The notes under the pieces were generated by a model, which saw only the letters and a program-made list of their open reading frames with translations, searched no databases and was not told the origin of the DNA. The translations under genes were made by a program, and so were the position numbers. From an uncultured Prevotellaceae bacterium (GTDB taxonomy: Bacteria > Bacteroidota > Bacteroidia > Bacteroidales > Bacteroidaceae), in assembly GCA_947169115.1 (NCBI GenBank), contig CAMVOK010000014.1, positions 19,990 through 83,989 of the forward strand: DNA of 64,000 nucleotides. The letters are read 5' to 3'. Positions 20,034 to 29,998 of this stretch are shown here, one piece after another (position 1 is the stretch's first letter; every line of letters starts with the position of its first letter).

Positions 20034-20054
20034 GACAATTGATAATTGATAATA
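20034..20054. repeat. Heptamer repeat (GACAATT GATAATT GATAATA)
   Basis: Three 7-bp units directly before the third FAS1 gene. The same word set recurs before the second SusD gene at 25504-25538. Confidence 0.8.
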
Positions 20055-20063
20055 AATACGGAT

Positions 20064-22070
20064 ATGAAAAAGACAACAAAATATATGGGTATGGCCTTGC
20101 TCGGAACGGCCTTACTGGCATGTCCAAGTTGCTCCGACACTTGGGACGAGCATTATAATGCCGCCGAAGAAGGAGGAAGTACGGCTGCCACAGAAACCCT
20201 CTGGGATTTGATTTCCCAGAACCCAGAATTGAGCCACTTCAAAGAGGTTGCAGAAAAAGCAACATATTACCGCGATGAGGACCACCCTCAGACGGGCTAT
20301 ACATTCAAAGATATGTTGCAGTCCCCCATGCAGTTGACCGTGTGGGCACCCAAAAACGATGCCTATACAGAAGCAGAATGGCAAGAATGGCTCGAATGGA
20401 CAGAAACCCGTGGCTACACCGTGCAGCAGCAACTTATGGGCAACTGCATTGCCCTGTGGCGAAGAGTAGCTACAGCCAGTGGAGTTGATACGCTCATCAT
20501 GCTGAATGGTAAAAAGATTGCTTTCGACAAGGAGAAAGCCACCATGTATGGCATACCCATTGACGAGAAAAACATCCCAGCCGCCAACGGTACCATGCAC
20601 ACCATGGTGAAAGCCCTGCCTTTCAGCTACAACCTGTATGAGTATATCAAGGATGCAGAGAATGCCACCAAGAATAAGATTGACTCCATACACAAATATG
20701 TGGTAAGCATGGATACCACCTATTTCAGTGAGAGTGCCAGTGTTGAAGGGGTTCCCAATATTGATGGAGAACCGACATACGTGGACAGCGTTTACTTTAA
20801 CAGCAATGAACTATATTCTTCGTGGATGCTGAACCTCCGGGGAAAAGGAATCCAAAAGGACGAGTCAGAAGAACTGAGAAGCATTTATTTAGAGAACTTC
20901 TTTGCCAACATCAATGTCGAAGACTCTGCATTCGTCATGCTACTCCCCACCAATCAGGCTTTTAAAGAAGCCTACGACAAACTGGTTCCCCTGTACAACT
21001 ATAGTTCCACATACATTGACAGGACAAAACAGAACACGAATGTGACCACTATTACGTCACGTAATCTGACACTTCCTACTCGTGATTCCGAGAAAATAGG
21101 TTCGCCGGTTAGCCCTGAAGATTTCTCTTCCTTTAATCGTAAAATGGATATTATCACTCCCACGGTGTTCAACTTGAATCTGCAACCCGATGCAAACAAC
21201 AACAAGGGCAGATGGACCATGGAAGCATTCATGGCAGATAAGGCAGCCAGCTCACCCTACGTTATCAACACCTACGGAGATACACTCCGCACGGATGACA
21301 ATTGGGACAAGACCGACCTATTTAATGGAACACAAGTGAAAATGACCAATGGCGTAGGTATTGTTGCCGACAAATGGAATTTCCCCAAGAAGTTCTATAA
21401 GCCAGACCTTGACATTGACCTTGAAAGTTCATTTTTCAATATAAAAGCATATGAGGGTACAGATCCCAACAACATCTCCTCGAAAAGGACATTATATAGC
21501 ATCGCATACAACGAGGATTCCAAATGGTGGATTGACAGTGTCGGAAAAATTAGCAACAACAACTTCATGCAGGTTTCTGCCATTCAGAAGATTCAGCCCA
21601 AATATGAATTTAGGCTTATGGGAACCCAACAGGAATTGCGTGAGACTGAAGTCATGAGCGGGAAATATGACATCGGTGTCATTATGGTACCATACTACTT
21701 CATGACCAGCGATGACAGCATCCGACTGGAAAAAGGAACATCGTGCTATATCACCTCTAAGAAAGACACAATTAAGCTCAAATGTCGAATTGAAGCGACC
21801 CTTAATCTGGGTATAGCAGAAGGCGATAAAGAAATAACTGTGAAAGCTGAGAAGAATAATGATGGCTACATCTTCGAAGGTGAGAAAGTAGATACCATTT
21901 GGTTGTTCAAAGACTATAAGTTTGACTACAGCTACAAGAACCTCATCCATTGCTTCCCTACCCTGACTATTGGAATTAAAAAATTGAGTGGTTCATACAG
22001 CGCTCGAAACGGCTACGTGGAGGATAATTTCTGTTTCGACCGTATCATTTTGAGAAGTAAAGAAGACTAA
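20064..22070 (+). CDS. FAS1-domain surface lipoprotein (third in operon)
   Basis: 668 residues from ATG 20064. The frame opens 18 bp earlier, but only through the heptamer repeat, and the signal peptide begins at MKKTTKYMGM. Lipobox CPSC (Cys23). Two FAS1-type motifs are seen: LTVWAPKNDAY (about residue 90) and VMLLPTNQAF (about 295). The C-terminal half has alternating beta strands. It ends 4 bp before the second SusC, so translation is probably coupled. Its position between a FAS1 gene and SusC argues that it belongs to the same surface complex. Confidence 0.7.
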   Translation: MKKTTKYMGMALLGTALLACPSCSDTWDEHYNAAEEGGSTAATETLWDLISQNPELSHFKEVAEKATYYRDEDHPQTGYTFKDMLQSPMQLTVWAPKNDAYTEAEWQEWLEWTETRGYTVQQQLMGNCIALWRRVATASGVDTLIMLNGKKIAFDKEKATMYGIPIDEKNIPAANGTMHTMVKALPFSYNLYEYIKDAENATKNKIDSIHKYVVSMDTTYFSESASVEGVPNIDGEPTYVDSVYFNSNELYSSWMLNLRGKGIQKDESEELRSIYLENFFANINVEDSAFVMLLPTNQAFKEAYDKLVPLYNYSSTYIDRTKQNTNVTTITSRNLTLPTRDSEKIGSPVSPEDFSSFNRKMDIITPTVFNLNLQPDANNNKGRWTMEAFMADKAASSPYVINTYGDTLRTDDNWDKTDLFNGTQVKMTNGVGIVADKWNFPKKFYKPDLDIDLESSFFNIKAYEGTDPNNISSKRTLYSIAYNEDSKWWIDSVGKISNNNFMQVSAIQKIQPKYEFRLMGTQQELRETEVMSGKYDIGVIMVPYYFMTSDDSIRLEKGTSCYITSKKDTIKLKCRIEATLNLGIAEGDKEITVKAEKNNDGYIFEGEKVDTIWLFKDYKFDYSYKNLIHCFPTLTIGIKKLSGSYSARNGYVEDNFCFDRIILRSKED

Positions 22071-22074
22071 GACT

Positions 22075-25000
22075 ATGAAAAAGACAAGCTATAGAATTCT
22101 GCACATGGCTTTACAGAAAAGCCTGTGCCTCATGATGCTCTCAGGCATCTGCTTCCCTGCCTTTGCACAGTCGGAGAACGAAACTGCAGATGAACAGGCG
22201 ACTGTCATCTACAACAAGCGAAAGGCCGAAAAAGAGAAAGCGGAGAAACAGTATGAGATGCAGACCGTGAAAGGTATGGTCACCGACAATGCCACTGGCC
22301 AACCCTTAGGGGGTGTACGCGTTCAGGCTTTTGGGTATGAAAAATACTCTGTGCTGACCGAGGAGGATGGTACCTACGAAATCAAAGTACCGACCTTTGT
22401 AAAGGCTATGTATTATTACGTACCAGGCTACACACCTCTGCAAGTGACTGTAAAGAAAGGCCGTGATACAGATGCCTCCATGTTAAGTAGCGCATTCAAC
22501 AGCTATTACGCCACAGGTACGGATATTACCTCCAAGGCCATTGCCCTACTGGACGATCCCAGCAGCATAACCGTGGAAACTGATATCGAGAACAAACTTG
22601 CAGGTGCCGTGCACACGATCAGTCGCAGTGGCATCCCCGGACAAGGTGCCTACATGACCATCCGTGGTGTCAATTCACTGAATGCAAACGCACAGCCCCT
22701 GATAGTCATTGACGGCAACATCATTGACCCAGAATACGAACGTACCAGTCTGCACGAAGGATACTATAACAACCTGTTAGCAGGCCTCGACCCCGAGAAT
22801 GTAGAGAGCATTGAGGTGCTGAAAAACGGAACTGCTCTCTATGGAGCAAAGGGTGGTAACGGTGTCATCGTCATTAAGACCAAGCGAGGAAAGAGCATGA
22901 CCACCAAGATTAACGTGCGCATTCATGGTGGAACGGAACTAACCCCCAAACGATTGGACATGCTCAACGGCAATCAGTATCGCTCATACCTTGGCGACCT
23001 GACAAACACAATCAAGGATGTTAGCTACAACACCACAGACGGCCATGCCACCGCTTTCCTAAGCGACAATCCTGGAAATTACTATTACAACGTATTCCAC
23101 AATAATACGGACTGGCAGAAAGACATGTACCGTAACACGTTTGTACAAAGCTACAAGATAAATGTAGAAGGTGGTGATGAGATTGGTATGTACGCTCTCT
23201 CATTGGGCTATACCAAGGCAGATGCTACTCAGAAAGGAACGGATATGAGTCGTCTGAACCTTCGCTTCAACACCGACATCAAGATTGCCAGCAAACTGAC
23301 GACTGGACTGGACATTGCCTACAACCAAACGTCCTATAACCTGCTGGACAACGGATGGAGCGAAAACTACGACATGCAGAACATCGGTAGTACCAATGTG
23401 CTAGGCCTGATACAAAGCCCTATGATTAGCCCCTACTCCTACTACCTTGACGAGTCCACCAGCAAACTGGCTCTTTCCTCGGAATACGCTGGAAAGTATG
23501 CCTACGACCATAGTTCCGCATCCACACGCGATTGGGTACAGAATCCGTTCTACTTCCCTCGCGCAATGGGTATCAACGAAAGCCTCCGCAATCCCTATTG
23601 GGTATTGGAGAATGGAAAGGGCAAGAACAAGAACTATGCCGAGCTGACACAAATCAACATCAATGTAAGTCCCAAGTACCAGATTACGAAACAGTTCTCT
23701 ATCAGCGACCGTTTCAACTACCAGCTGAACCGCAACAATGAGAAATATTTCCTACCCATCTCTGGTGCAACAGCTTACCAGTTGACCGACTTGGGTAACA
23801 TTTCTTCTGTACTGAAATCGCAGTTCACCAAGGAAACCACCATTAACAATGACTTACGTCTGGAATGGAAGAACAGTTATGGAGCTCACAATGTGGATAT
23901 TTATGGGGGCTGGCGCTATAACAACTATAGTTACTCTTATAACTACATGCGGGGTTACAACAACGAGAACGACAAGTTGCCCAACATGAGCAAAAGTATG
24001 CAGTACATCAACTATGGAGGTACGAAGGACAACTGGATAGACATGACTTACTATCTGGATGCCAACTATAACTATGCACACAAATATTTTGCCGACTTTA
24101 CCATCAGCAGTCAGTCGAGCAGTAAGTTTGGTGACCATACAAAAGACGGCTTCCAGTTAGGTGGTGTCAGCTGGGGTGTTTTCCCAAGTCTGCAGCTTGG
24201 TTGGCTTATCAGCAACGAAGGATGGTTCCGCACCGACAGAGGTGTGAATTACCTGAAACTGACTGCCGGTGTTGACCAAAGTGGTAACGACGACCTTGAC
24301 TACTATGCAGCCCGTACGTACTGGGAAAGCCAGCAGGTCGGTGAAAACATGGTAGGTTTGGTACTTTCCAACATTGAGAATAGCACCATTCAGTGGGAAA
24401 CAGTAACCAAGTACAATGTGGCTCTTGAGGGCTCATTCCTGAAAAACCGCTTACACGCAGGACTTGACCTGTATTGGCATAAGATAGACAACCTTTTGAC
24501 CATTAAAGACCTGCAATACGTATCGGGTATGCAGAAATACTGGACCAACGAAGGTGCCATGACCAACAAAGGATTTGAGTTCAACGTAAACGCTGCCCTG
24601 CTGAACAAGAAGAACTGGAAGTGGGAAGCCGGACTGACCATCGGTCACTACAACAACAAGATTACGGCCATGCCTGGTGAGAACTACTTTGAGCACAAAG
24701 ATGCAACAGGAAAAGTGACCGCAGCCTACAATGGTTATACGAGCAGCATCTACGGAAAGGACAATGTGCTCACTGCTGTTGGCTATGCCGCTGGTAGTTT
24801 CTTCGGTTGGCAGACAAACGGAGTTTTGGCCGACGACAATGCCGCCAAGACGGCTGGTGCCATGGGTTACCTGAAATACCCAACTGGACTGGCAGCAGAT
24901 CCCTATCGCAACTTCCAGGCTGGCGACGTACGATTTGTAGATCAGAATGGCGATGGAGTCATTGACGATGCAGACCGTGTGGTTATCGGCAATCCCAATC

Positions 25001-25497
25001 CCGACATCTACGGTAACATCTACACCAGCCTTACCTGGAAAGACCTTCGCCTTGATGTCAACTTCAAATACTCATTGGGTAACGATGTCTATAACTACCA
25101 GCGTTCTATCCTTGAAGGTCTGAATACGACCTACAACCAAACAACCGCTGCCCTGTCACGTTGGACCTACGAAGGCCAACAGACCACACTTCCCAAAGTG
25201 TGCTATACAACCAGCGACGACTGGCGCAACAACGAACGTATGAGCGACCGTTGGATTGAGGATGGAAGCTATCTGAAACTGAAGAATGTCCGCTTAACCT
25301 ATACCCTCCCCTACACCAACAGCTGGTTGCAGGGTCTGAAGATATGGGCTGAGGGAAACAACCTCTGGACGCTGACAAAGTATCTGGGCACAGACCCCGA
25401 AATGTCGTGTCGCAACAATGCACTCTACCAAGGCATAGATACGGGGCTGATACCTAACGGACGCAGTTTCAACCTGGGTGTGAGCATCAACCTGTAA
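22075..25497 (+). CDS. SusC/RagA-family TonB-dependent outer-membrane transporter (2)
   Basis: 1140 residues. The signal peptide ends near PAFAQ. An unusual charged stretch follows (about residues 28-60, rich in Lys/Glu, including KRKAEKEKAEKQYE) before the carboxypeptidase-like domain (GMVTDNATGQPLGGVRVQA). Plug motifs are present: IPGQGAYMTIRGVNSLNANA, PLIVIDGNI, VESIEVLKNGTALYGAKGG and NGVIVIKTKRGK. The barrel ends in LGVSINL. Only moderately similar to the first SusC of the operon, so this is unlikely to be a recent tandem duplication. Its partner SusD follows after a heptamer repeat. Confidence 0.95.
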   Translation: MKKTSYRILHMALQKSLCLMMLSGICFPAFAQSENETADEQATVIYNKRKAEKEKAEKQYEMQTVKGMVTDNATGQPLGGVRVQAFGYEKYSVLTEEDGTYEIKVPTFVKAMYYYVPGYTPLQVTVKKGRDTDASMLSSAFNSYYATGTDITSKAIALLDDPSSITVETDIENKLAGAVHTISRSGIPGQGAYMTIRGVNSLNANAQPLIVIDGNIIDPEYERTSLHEGYYNNLLAGLDPENVESIEVLKNGTALYGAKGGNGVIVIKTKRGKSMTTKINVRIHGGTELTPKRLDMLNGNQYRSYLGDLTNTIKDVSYNTTDGHATAFLSDNPGNYYYNVFHNNTDWQKDMYRNTFVQSYKINVEGGDEIGMYALSLGYTKADATQKGTDMSRLNLRFNTDIKIASKLTTGLDIAYNQTSYNLLDNGWSENYDMQNIGSTNVLGLIQSPMISPYSYYLDESTSKLALSSEYAGKYAYDHSSASTRDWVQNPFYFPRAMGINESLRNPYWVLENGKGKNKNYAELTQININVSPKYQITKQFSISDRFNYQLNRNNEKYFLPISGATAYQLTDLGNISSVLKSQFTKETTINNDLRLEWKNSYGAHNVDIYGGWRYNNYSYSYNYMRGYNNENDKLPNMSKSMQYINYGGTKDNWIDMTYYLDANYNYAHKYFADFTISSQSSSKFGDHTKDGFQLGGVSWGVFPSLQLGWLISNEGWFRTDRGVNYLKLTAGVDQSGNDDLDYYAARTYWESQQVGENMVGLVLSNIENSTIQWETVTKYNVALEGSFLKNRLHAGLDLYWHKIDNLLTIKDLQYVSGMQKYWTNEGAMTNKGFEFNVNAALLNKKNWKWEAGLTIGHYNNKITAMPGENYFEHKDATGKVTAAYNGYTSSIYGKDNVLTAVGYAAGSFFGWQTNGVLADDNAAKTAGAMGYLKYPTGLAADPYRNFQAGDVRFVDQNGDGVIDDADRVVIGNPNPDIYGNIYTSLTWKDLRLDVNFKYSLGNDVYNYQRSILEGLNTTYNQTTAALSRWTYEGQQTTLPKVCYTTSDDWRNNERMSDRWIEDGSYLKLKNVRLTYTLPYTNSWLQGLKIWAEGNNLWTLTKYLGTDPEMSCRNNALYQGIDTGLIPNGRSFNLGVSINL

Positions 25498-25503
25498 GAA
25501 ACT

Positions 25504-25538
25504 GACAATTGATAATGGATAATTGAAAATTGACAATT
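25504..25538. repeat. Five-unit heptamer repeat abutting the SusD start codon
   Basis: Units GACAATT, GATAATG, GATAATT, GAAAATT and GACAATT, exactly 7 bp each, ending one base before the ATG at 25539. It takes the place where a leader or ribosome-binding region would be. Confidence 0.85.
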
Positions 25539-27806
25539 ATGAAAAAGACATCAATTATAAGCTTATTGATTGGCTGCATGGCCTTGGGCTCGGTGACCAC
25601 CTCTTGCGAGGACATGCTTTCGCCAGACAGCGAACGCCACAGCTACGTTGTGGCCCAAGATACCCTATATAGTTACTGGGGCATCATAAAATCGTGGCAG
25701 AACATTGCCGAACGCTACATCATTTTGGGTGAATGCCGTGGTGAACTGGTAAGTGGCACGTCATTTGTTAGTGACAGTATAAATGCCATGTTGAACTTCG
25801 ACATGGGCAATTGTCAAGACGGCAGCAACCGCTTCCTGAAGGCAAGTGATTTCTACCATGTCATTAATTCCTGTAATGCCTATTTGGCAGATTGCGACCG
25901 TGTGCGTACAACAGGCACTCTGGAGCCCTATATGCTGAAAGAAGCAGCTCAGGTGGAAGCTATACGCGCCTGGACTTATCTGCAATTGGTGCAGATTTAT
26001 GACGAGGTTCCCTTCCGCACAGAGCCCCTGCTTACCACGGACGATATCAGCAACTTCATGAAAGCTCCCAAGACGGTCAACTCCATGAATTTGATTAATG
26101 AACTGGAAACTCCGTTGAAAGAGGCCCTGCAAGTGGAACTTCGCTATGGACAGCCCCAATATGAGAGTTATGGATTTAACCAACTCATGTGCCATAGCAG
26201 CAAGGTTATGATTCCCCTCAATGTAATTCTGGGTGATTTATACCTAACCGCCAATCGTTATGAGGAAGCTGCTAAATACTACTATGACTATCTGTCGAAC
26301 AACCAAGGACAAGGACACCTTGTAGCTGGTGGGGTGCCTGCAACCAATTACTATTATGCCATCCAAACCACCAACATGGATCAACCCCGGTATTCATACA
26401 GTTGGCAAAATACCACAAACCCTTGGACTGACAGGACTAAAACTTCACAGAGGTCAGAATCCATAACTGCCATTCCTTCCAGCACAAACATTTTGTGGGG
26501 CTCAGTATTGCGTGGCGTGCAGCAGATTTATGGTTTCGACAGTAAGATTACGGTAGCCACAGGTGAATATGATGTTACACTTGGTGGAAGCGGTGGTACT
26601 AAAGATACCACAGTAGTAGCAACATCGGCCAATGTAACCCTGACTCCTCAACAAGAAGCCAAGCAGTTAACTGCCAGCCCTGCATATCTAACATTAACAG
26701 AACAGCAGGATTTTGAAATCTACGAAGGTACTACAGATGTCAATACTCATAAACTGATTGTTGCCAAAGATATTCCTGATGGACGTCGATACTGGTTGAT
26801 GGATCAATACGTTAGTTACTCCAATGGCTTGAGTGGACGTGAGAAATTCATCAGCAAGATGGGTTCCAGTTTCTCTACGGTTGCACACGTAATATACCGT
26901 AAGAGCATGATATGGCTACGCTTTGCCGAGGCTCTTAATCGTGCCGGTTATCCCAGTTATGCCTTTGCTATCCTGAGAAGCGGACTTTGCAGCAATAAAG
27001 TAGATTGGTATCCAAGCCCTGGAACAACAGACTATGCAGTAAAGGACTCCTCACACTATTTTGTCACTTCAACCAAGGACACAATACCTGCTACCTATAA
27101 AGCAGGCACCTATGGCAATAACCAGAAAGCTGCGCTGGTTGCAGCCCTTGACCAGATGATAACAGACGGAGATTTGGATGCAACTGAGGTTTACGATGAC
27201 AACAATGACCTTATCGCAACAAAGTTCAAGGTCTATCCCCTCTCCTACGAAAACTATCCCGATGAAGCCTGCACCAAAGAACTGTACTATCTTGACCAGC
27301 GCGAAGCAAAGAAGACACCCTATTATCTGAATTTCAACCTGCCAGAATTCAATGGAACATTAGGTGGTTCTTCCTACTTGCGTCGCACGGATGTTGATGA
27401 CATCTCATTATCAATAGAAATGGATACTTGGGGAACAGAAAATGGAACAGTTGGTATTCACAGCCATGGTTGCGGTAGGTTAAAGTATGGTGAAAAAGAC
27501 AGCAAATTTGACTACGTAAAGAAAGTCATTGAGAAGGCTGCCCAGCCCAAGTACGGTCGGACGCTTACCAAGGCTGATATCTACACCATTGACCATACAA
27601 GTGACGATATCGTGATTAAGTGCGTGGAAGACTTGATTGTAGATGAGGAGGCCCTGGAACTGGCCTTTGAGGGAACACGTTTCTTCGACCTCATGCGTGT
27701 TGACAACCATCGTGGTGGCGACGGCTCCTACATTGCCGACAAACTGGCAAGTAGAAAGTCTGGACTGGCACGTTCGCAGATGTTCTTCCCTCTCCCCCAA
27801 AGATAA
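25539..27806 (+). CDS. SusD/RagB-family nutrient-binding lipoprotein (2)
   Basis: 755 residues from ATG 25539; the TTG nine bases upstream lies in the repeat. Lipobox TTSC (Cys23). The N-terminal EDMLSPDSERHSYV, the helical block EAAQVEAIRAWTYLQLVQIYDEVPF and the C-terminal ALELAFEGTRFFDLMRVDN are SusD signatures. At 755 residues it is clearly longer than usual (about 500-600). The extra length is in the middle (about 300-420), Thr/Ser rich, perhaps an additional surface domain. It is the last gene of the operon and is followed by a strong terminator. Confidence 0.92.
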   Translation: MKKTSIISLLIGCMALGSVTTSCEDMLSPDSERHSYVVAQDTLYSYWGIIKSWQNIAERYIILGECRGELVSGTSFVSDSINAMLNFDMGNCQDGSNRFLKASDFYHVINSCNAYLADCDRVRTTGTLEPYMLKEAAQVEAIRAWTYLQLVQIYDEVPFRTEPLLTTDDISNFMKAPKTVNSMNLINELETPLKEALQVELRYGQPQYESYGFNQLMCHSSKVMIPLNVILGDLYLTANRYEEAAKYYYDYLSNNQGQGHLVAGGVPATNYYYAIQTTNMDQPRYSYSWQNTTNPWTDRTKTSQRSESITAIPSSTNILWGSVLRGVQQIYGFDSKITVATGEYDVTLGGSGGTKDTTVVATSANVTLTPQQEAKQLTASPAYLTLTEQQDFEIYEGTTDVNTHKLIVAKDIPDGRRYWLMDQYVSYSNGLSGREKFISKMGSSFSTVAHVIYRKSMIWLRFAEALNRAGYPSYAFAILRSGLCSNKVDWYPSPGTTDYAVKDSSHYFVTSTKDTIPATYKAGTYGNNQKAALVAALDQMITDGDLDATEVYDDNNDLIATKFKVYPLSYENYPDEACTKELYYLDQREAKKTPYYLNFNLPEFNGTLGGSSYLRRTDVDDISLSIEMDTWGTENGTVGIHSHGCGRLKYGEKDSKFDYVKKVIEKAAQPKYGRTLTKADIYTIDHTSDDIVIKCVEDLIVDEEALELAFEGTRFFDLMRVDNHRGGDGSYIADKLASRKSGLARSQMFFPLPQR

Positions 27807-27823
27807 ACCAATAAGGGCATAAA

Positions 27824-27863
27824 AAAAACCGACGGCCTCCGAAAATGGAGATCGTCGGTTTTT
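27824..27863. terminator. Bidirectional intrinsic terminator
   Basis: Stem AAAAACCGACG (27824-27834) pairs with CGTCGGTTTTT (27853-27863), and a second helix CTCC/GGAG lies inside. It has A/T tails on both strands and sits between the convergent SusD and comEC genes. Confidence 0.9.
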
Positions 27864-29121
27864 ATGTGGATAAAAAAAATGTCATGAATAAGAGAAGCAG
27901 GGCAGCCAACAAATAGGGCCACGAACGAAAGAAAAGAGCCATGCGAAGTCTTGGCAAAGGAACATCGGGAACACGCAACACATAGAGAACGGGAAGAAGG
28001 CAAAGCAGGGCTGCATAGGATAAAACGACCTGATCCAAAGAGAAAATAAGATGTTCTGCCCGACTAAAAGAGAGATTGGAGACGAGAGACATTAGACTAT
28101 GCTGTAAGCTTATCAATACCTCAACACAGAAGGAAAAGAGAAATGCAACGCCTACCGGATATGTTAAAAGCATAAACAGGGCAGCATAGAGTATGGCTGT
28201 TGCCAGCATGATGTATATGGGACTAAAGAGAAGACTGGAAAGTACAAAACTATGGAAGTAATGTAACAGGAGGGGAAGGGTTACGATTTGTGCAGAAAAA
28301 GATAGGGCTACAACCTTATATAGCCAAGTGGAAAGGCGATGGTGTGGATGCCACAAGCCTGTAAGAGCGGGGTAGATGAAAAGAATACCTGACACGGCCA
28401 TAAAGGAAAGTTGGAAACCCACATCGAATAACGAATCTGGACTTATCAGCAACAATAGGAAAGCGGCTAAACCGAGTGCATGTACTCCACTGTTCCCTAC
28501 CAAACGCACTTGACCAATGATAAAAACAGATAGCATCAGAGAGGCACGACACAAAGACGATGGAAATCCTGCAACTAAAGCATACCCCCACATGAGACAT
28601 ATCTCGATAAAACCTATCAGATAGCGAATTCGGTATTGTACGGAACGAACGAGTATAAAATTGAAGAGGCCAAATAAGATGCCAAGATGCAGCCCGGAAA
28701 GGGCCAGGATGTGTGAAGCTCCAGTCTGGCGATATAAATCGACTAACGAAGGGGATAATAACGACCGTTGGCCGAGAAGCATGGCAGAAAGCAATGATGA
28801 GGATGTCTCACATAATCCAACTTGATGTATAACAGATGATACGGAAGAGGACACCGATGTCCCCCACTCCACCAGAAATGTCGGAAGAATAAAGAAATCG
28901 CCCAATTGTGCCCGAACCCATCCCACGTCAATAAAGAAGAATGACAAGGCGAGGAAAGGCACCCAACCGTTCCGGCTTACCACATAAGCATAGAGCAGCA
29001 AAAGAGCAACACCTATTAAAGCAAAAGCTGTACCCACGGGTACAACTATATAAGTGCCCAAGAAAATGCCGACAGCCAAACAAATGGCCATCTGCAGCAT
29101 TAAGAACCTATCGCTTATCAC
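27862..29121 (-). CDS. ComEC/Rec2-family membrane protein, short form
   Basis: 419 residues, almost entirely hydrophobic helices. The competence domain signature TGASHILALSGLHLGILFG is present, as are LLGQRSLLSPSLVDLYRQ and SSLCRASLMLSVFI. It has only a short N-terminal region and no C-terminal metallo-beta-lactamase domain, both of which full-length ComEC (about 700-800 aa) carries. The short form is common in Bacteroidetes. The family moves single-stranded DNA across the inner membrane; whether this one does is unknown. Its ATG overlaps the rpe stop by 4 bp, and its 3' end reaches the shared terminator. Confidence 0.85.
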   Translation of the reverse strand: MISDRFLMLQMAICLAVGIFLGTYIVVPVGTAFALIGVALLLLYAYVVSRNGWVPFLALSFFFIDVGWVRAQLGDFFILPTFLVEWGTSVSSSVSSVIHQVGLCETSSSLLSAMLLGQRSLLSPSLVDLYRQTGASHILALSGLHLGILFGLFNFILVRSVQYRIRYLIGFIEICLMWGYALVAGFPSSLCRASLMLSVFIIGQVRLVGNSGVHALGLAAFLLLLISPDSLFDVGFQLSFMAVSGILFIYPALTGLWHPHHRLSTWLYKVVALSFSAQIVTLPLLLHYFHSFVLSSLLFSPIYIMLATAILYAALFMLLTYPVGVAFLFSFCVEVLISLQHSLMSLVSNLSFSRAEHLIFSLDQVVLSYAALLCLLPVLYVLRVPDVPLPRLRMALFFRSWPYLLAALLLLFMTFFLST

Positions 29122-29765
29122 GAGAGGGATTTCAGATTTTCAACTGCCTGCCGGGGATTAGGCGCTCCAAAAACAAAGGAACCCGCAACCAACACGTCGG
29201 CACCGGCCTCGGCCAACTGCTGCCCTGTCTCCATATTTACGCCCCCATCAATTTCAATCAATGCCGTACTTCCTGTCTCATGTATCAGACGACGTAACTC
29301 AACCACCTTTTGCAAGGTGTGGGTAATAAACTTCTGACCGCCAAAACCAGGATTGACAGACATCAACAGTACCATATCTACCTCGGTTATGATGTCTGAC
29401 AAGAGGCTAACTGGTGTAGAAGGACACAAGGTGATGGCAGGATGCAAACCAGCCTCACGTATCTGCTGAAGCACACGATGATGGTGGGTCAACGCTTCGT
29501 AATGCACATTCATGTAATATGCTCCAAGAGCGGCCACCTGTGGTATGAACTTCTGAGGTTCCACTATCATCAAGTGAACATCCAAGGGTTTCTTACAGAT
29601 ACGAGCAACATGTTTCAAGACAGGGAAACCGAATGAGATATTCGGTACAAAAACACCGTCCATCACATCCAAATGCAAGTAATCGGCGTGGCTCTGGTTG
29701 AACCACTCCATCTCCCGTTCCAAATTACCGAAATCGGCTGCCAATAAAGACGGTGCAACTAACAT
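29118..29765 (-). CDS. rpe: Ribulose-phosphate 3-epimerase
   Basis: Interconverts ribulose-5-phosphate and xylulose-5-phosphate in the pentose phosphate pathway. 215 residues, a complete TIM barrel: VAPSLLAADFGNL, LHLDVMDGVFVPNISFG (metal and catalytic residues), DVHLMIVEP, MSVNPGFGGQKF and IEIDGGVN. Coupled to comEC through an ATGA overlap, a pairing seen in other Bacteroidales. Confidence 0.96.
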   Translation of the reverse strand: MLVAPSLLAADFGNLEREMEWFNQSHADYLHLDVMDGVFVPNISFGFPVLKHVARICKKPLDVHLMIVEPQKFIPQVAALGAYYMNVHYEALTHHHRVLQQIREAGLHPAITLCPSTPVSLLSDIITEVDMVLLMSVNPGFGGQKFITHTLQKVVELRRLIHETGSTALIEIDGGVNMETGQQLAEAGADVLVAGSFVFGAPNPRQAVENLKSLS

Positions 29766-29998
29766 GATGCTCGGAGAGGTTTATAGGTCCGGGCAAATTC
29801 GCGAATGTATTGCAGGACTGCTGGATTGGGTTGATAAGATTCCTGAGGTAAAAACTGCATCATAGGCAAATAGAATTTAGGGTTATATGGGTATAATTGT
29901 GCCTTGTACCTTTATAACGTAAGAAGTCTGCCAAATATTGTATCTGACAGACTTTATTTTGTTGCGATGTTATCGCAGCATACAAAAAAGGGGGGAAA
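29766..29998. other. 233-bp gap between the ECF sigma gene and rpe
   Basis: No gene. It has two small inverted repeats: AAGTCTG...CAGACTT (29928-29953 region) and TGCGAT-GTT-ATCGCA near 29963. Either may act as a transcript end for the sigma gene, although no long U-tract follows on the minus strand. Confidence 0.5.

Noticed and set aside
18919..20127. 402-codon minus-strand frame opposite the second FAS1 gene
   Set aside because: Shadow of a real lipoprotein gene. It also runs past the intergenic repeat.
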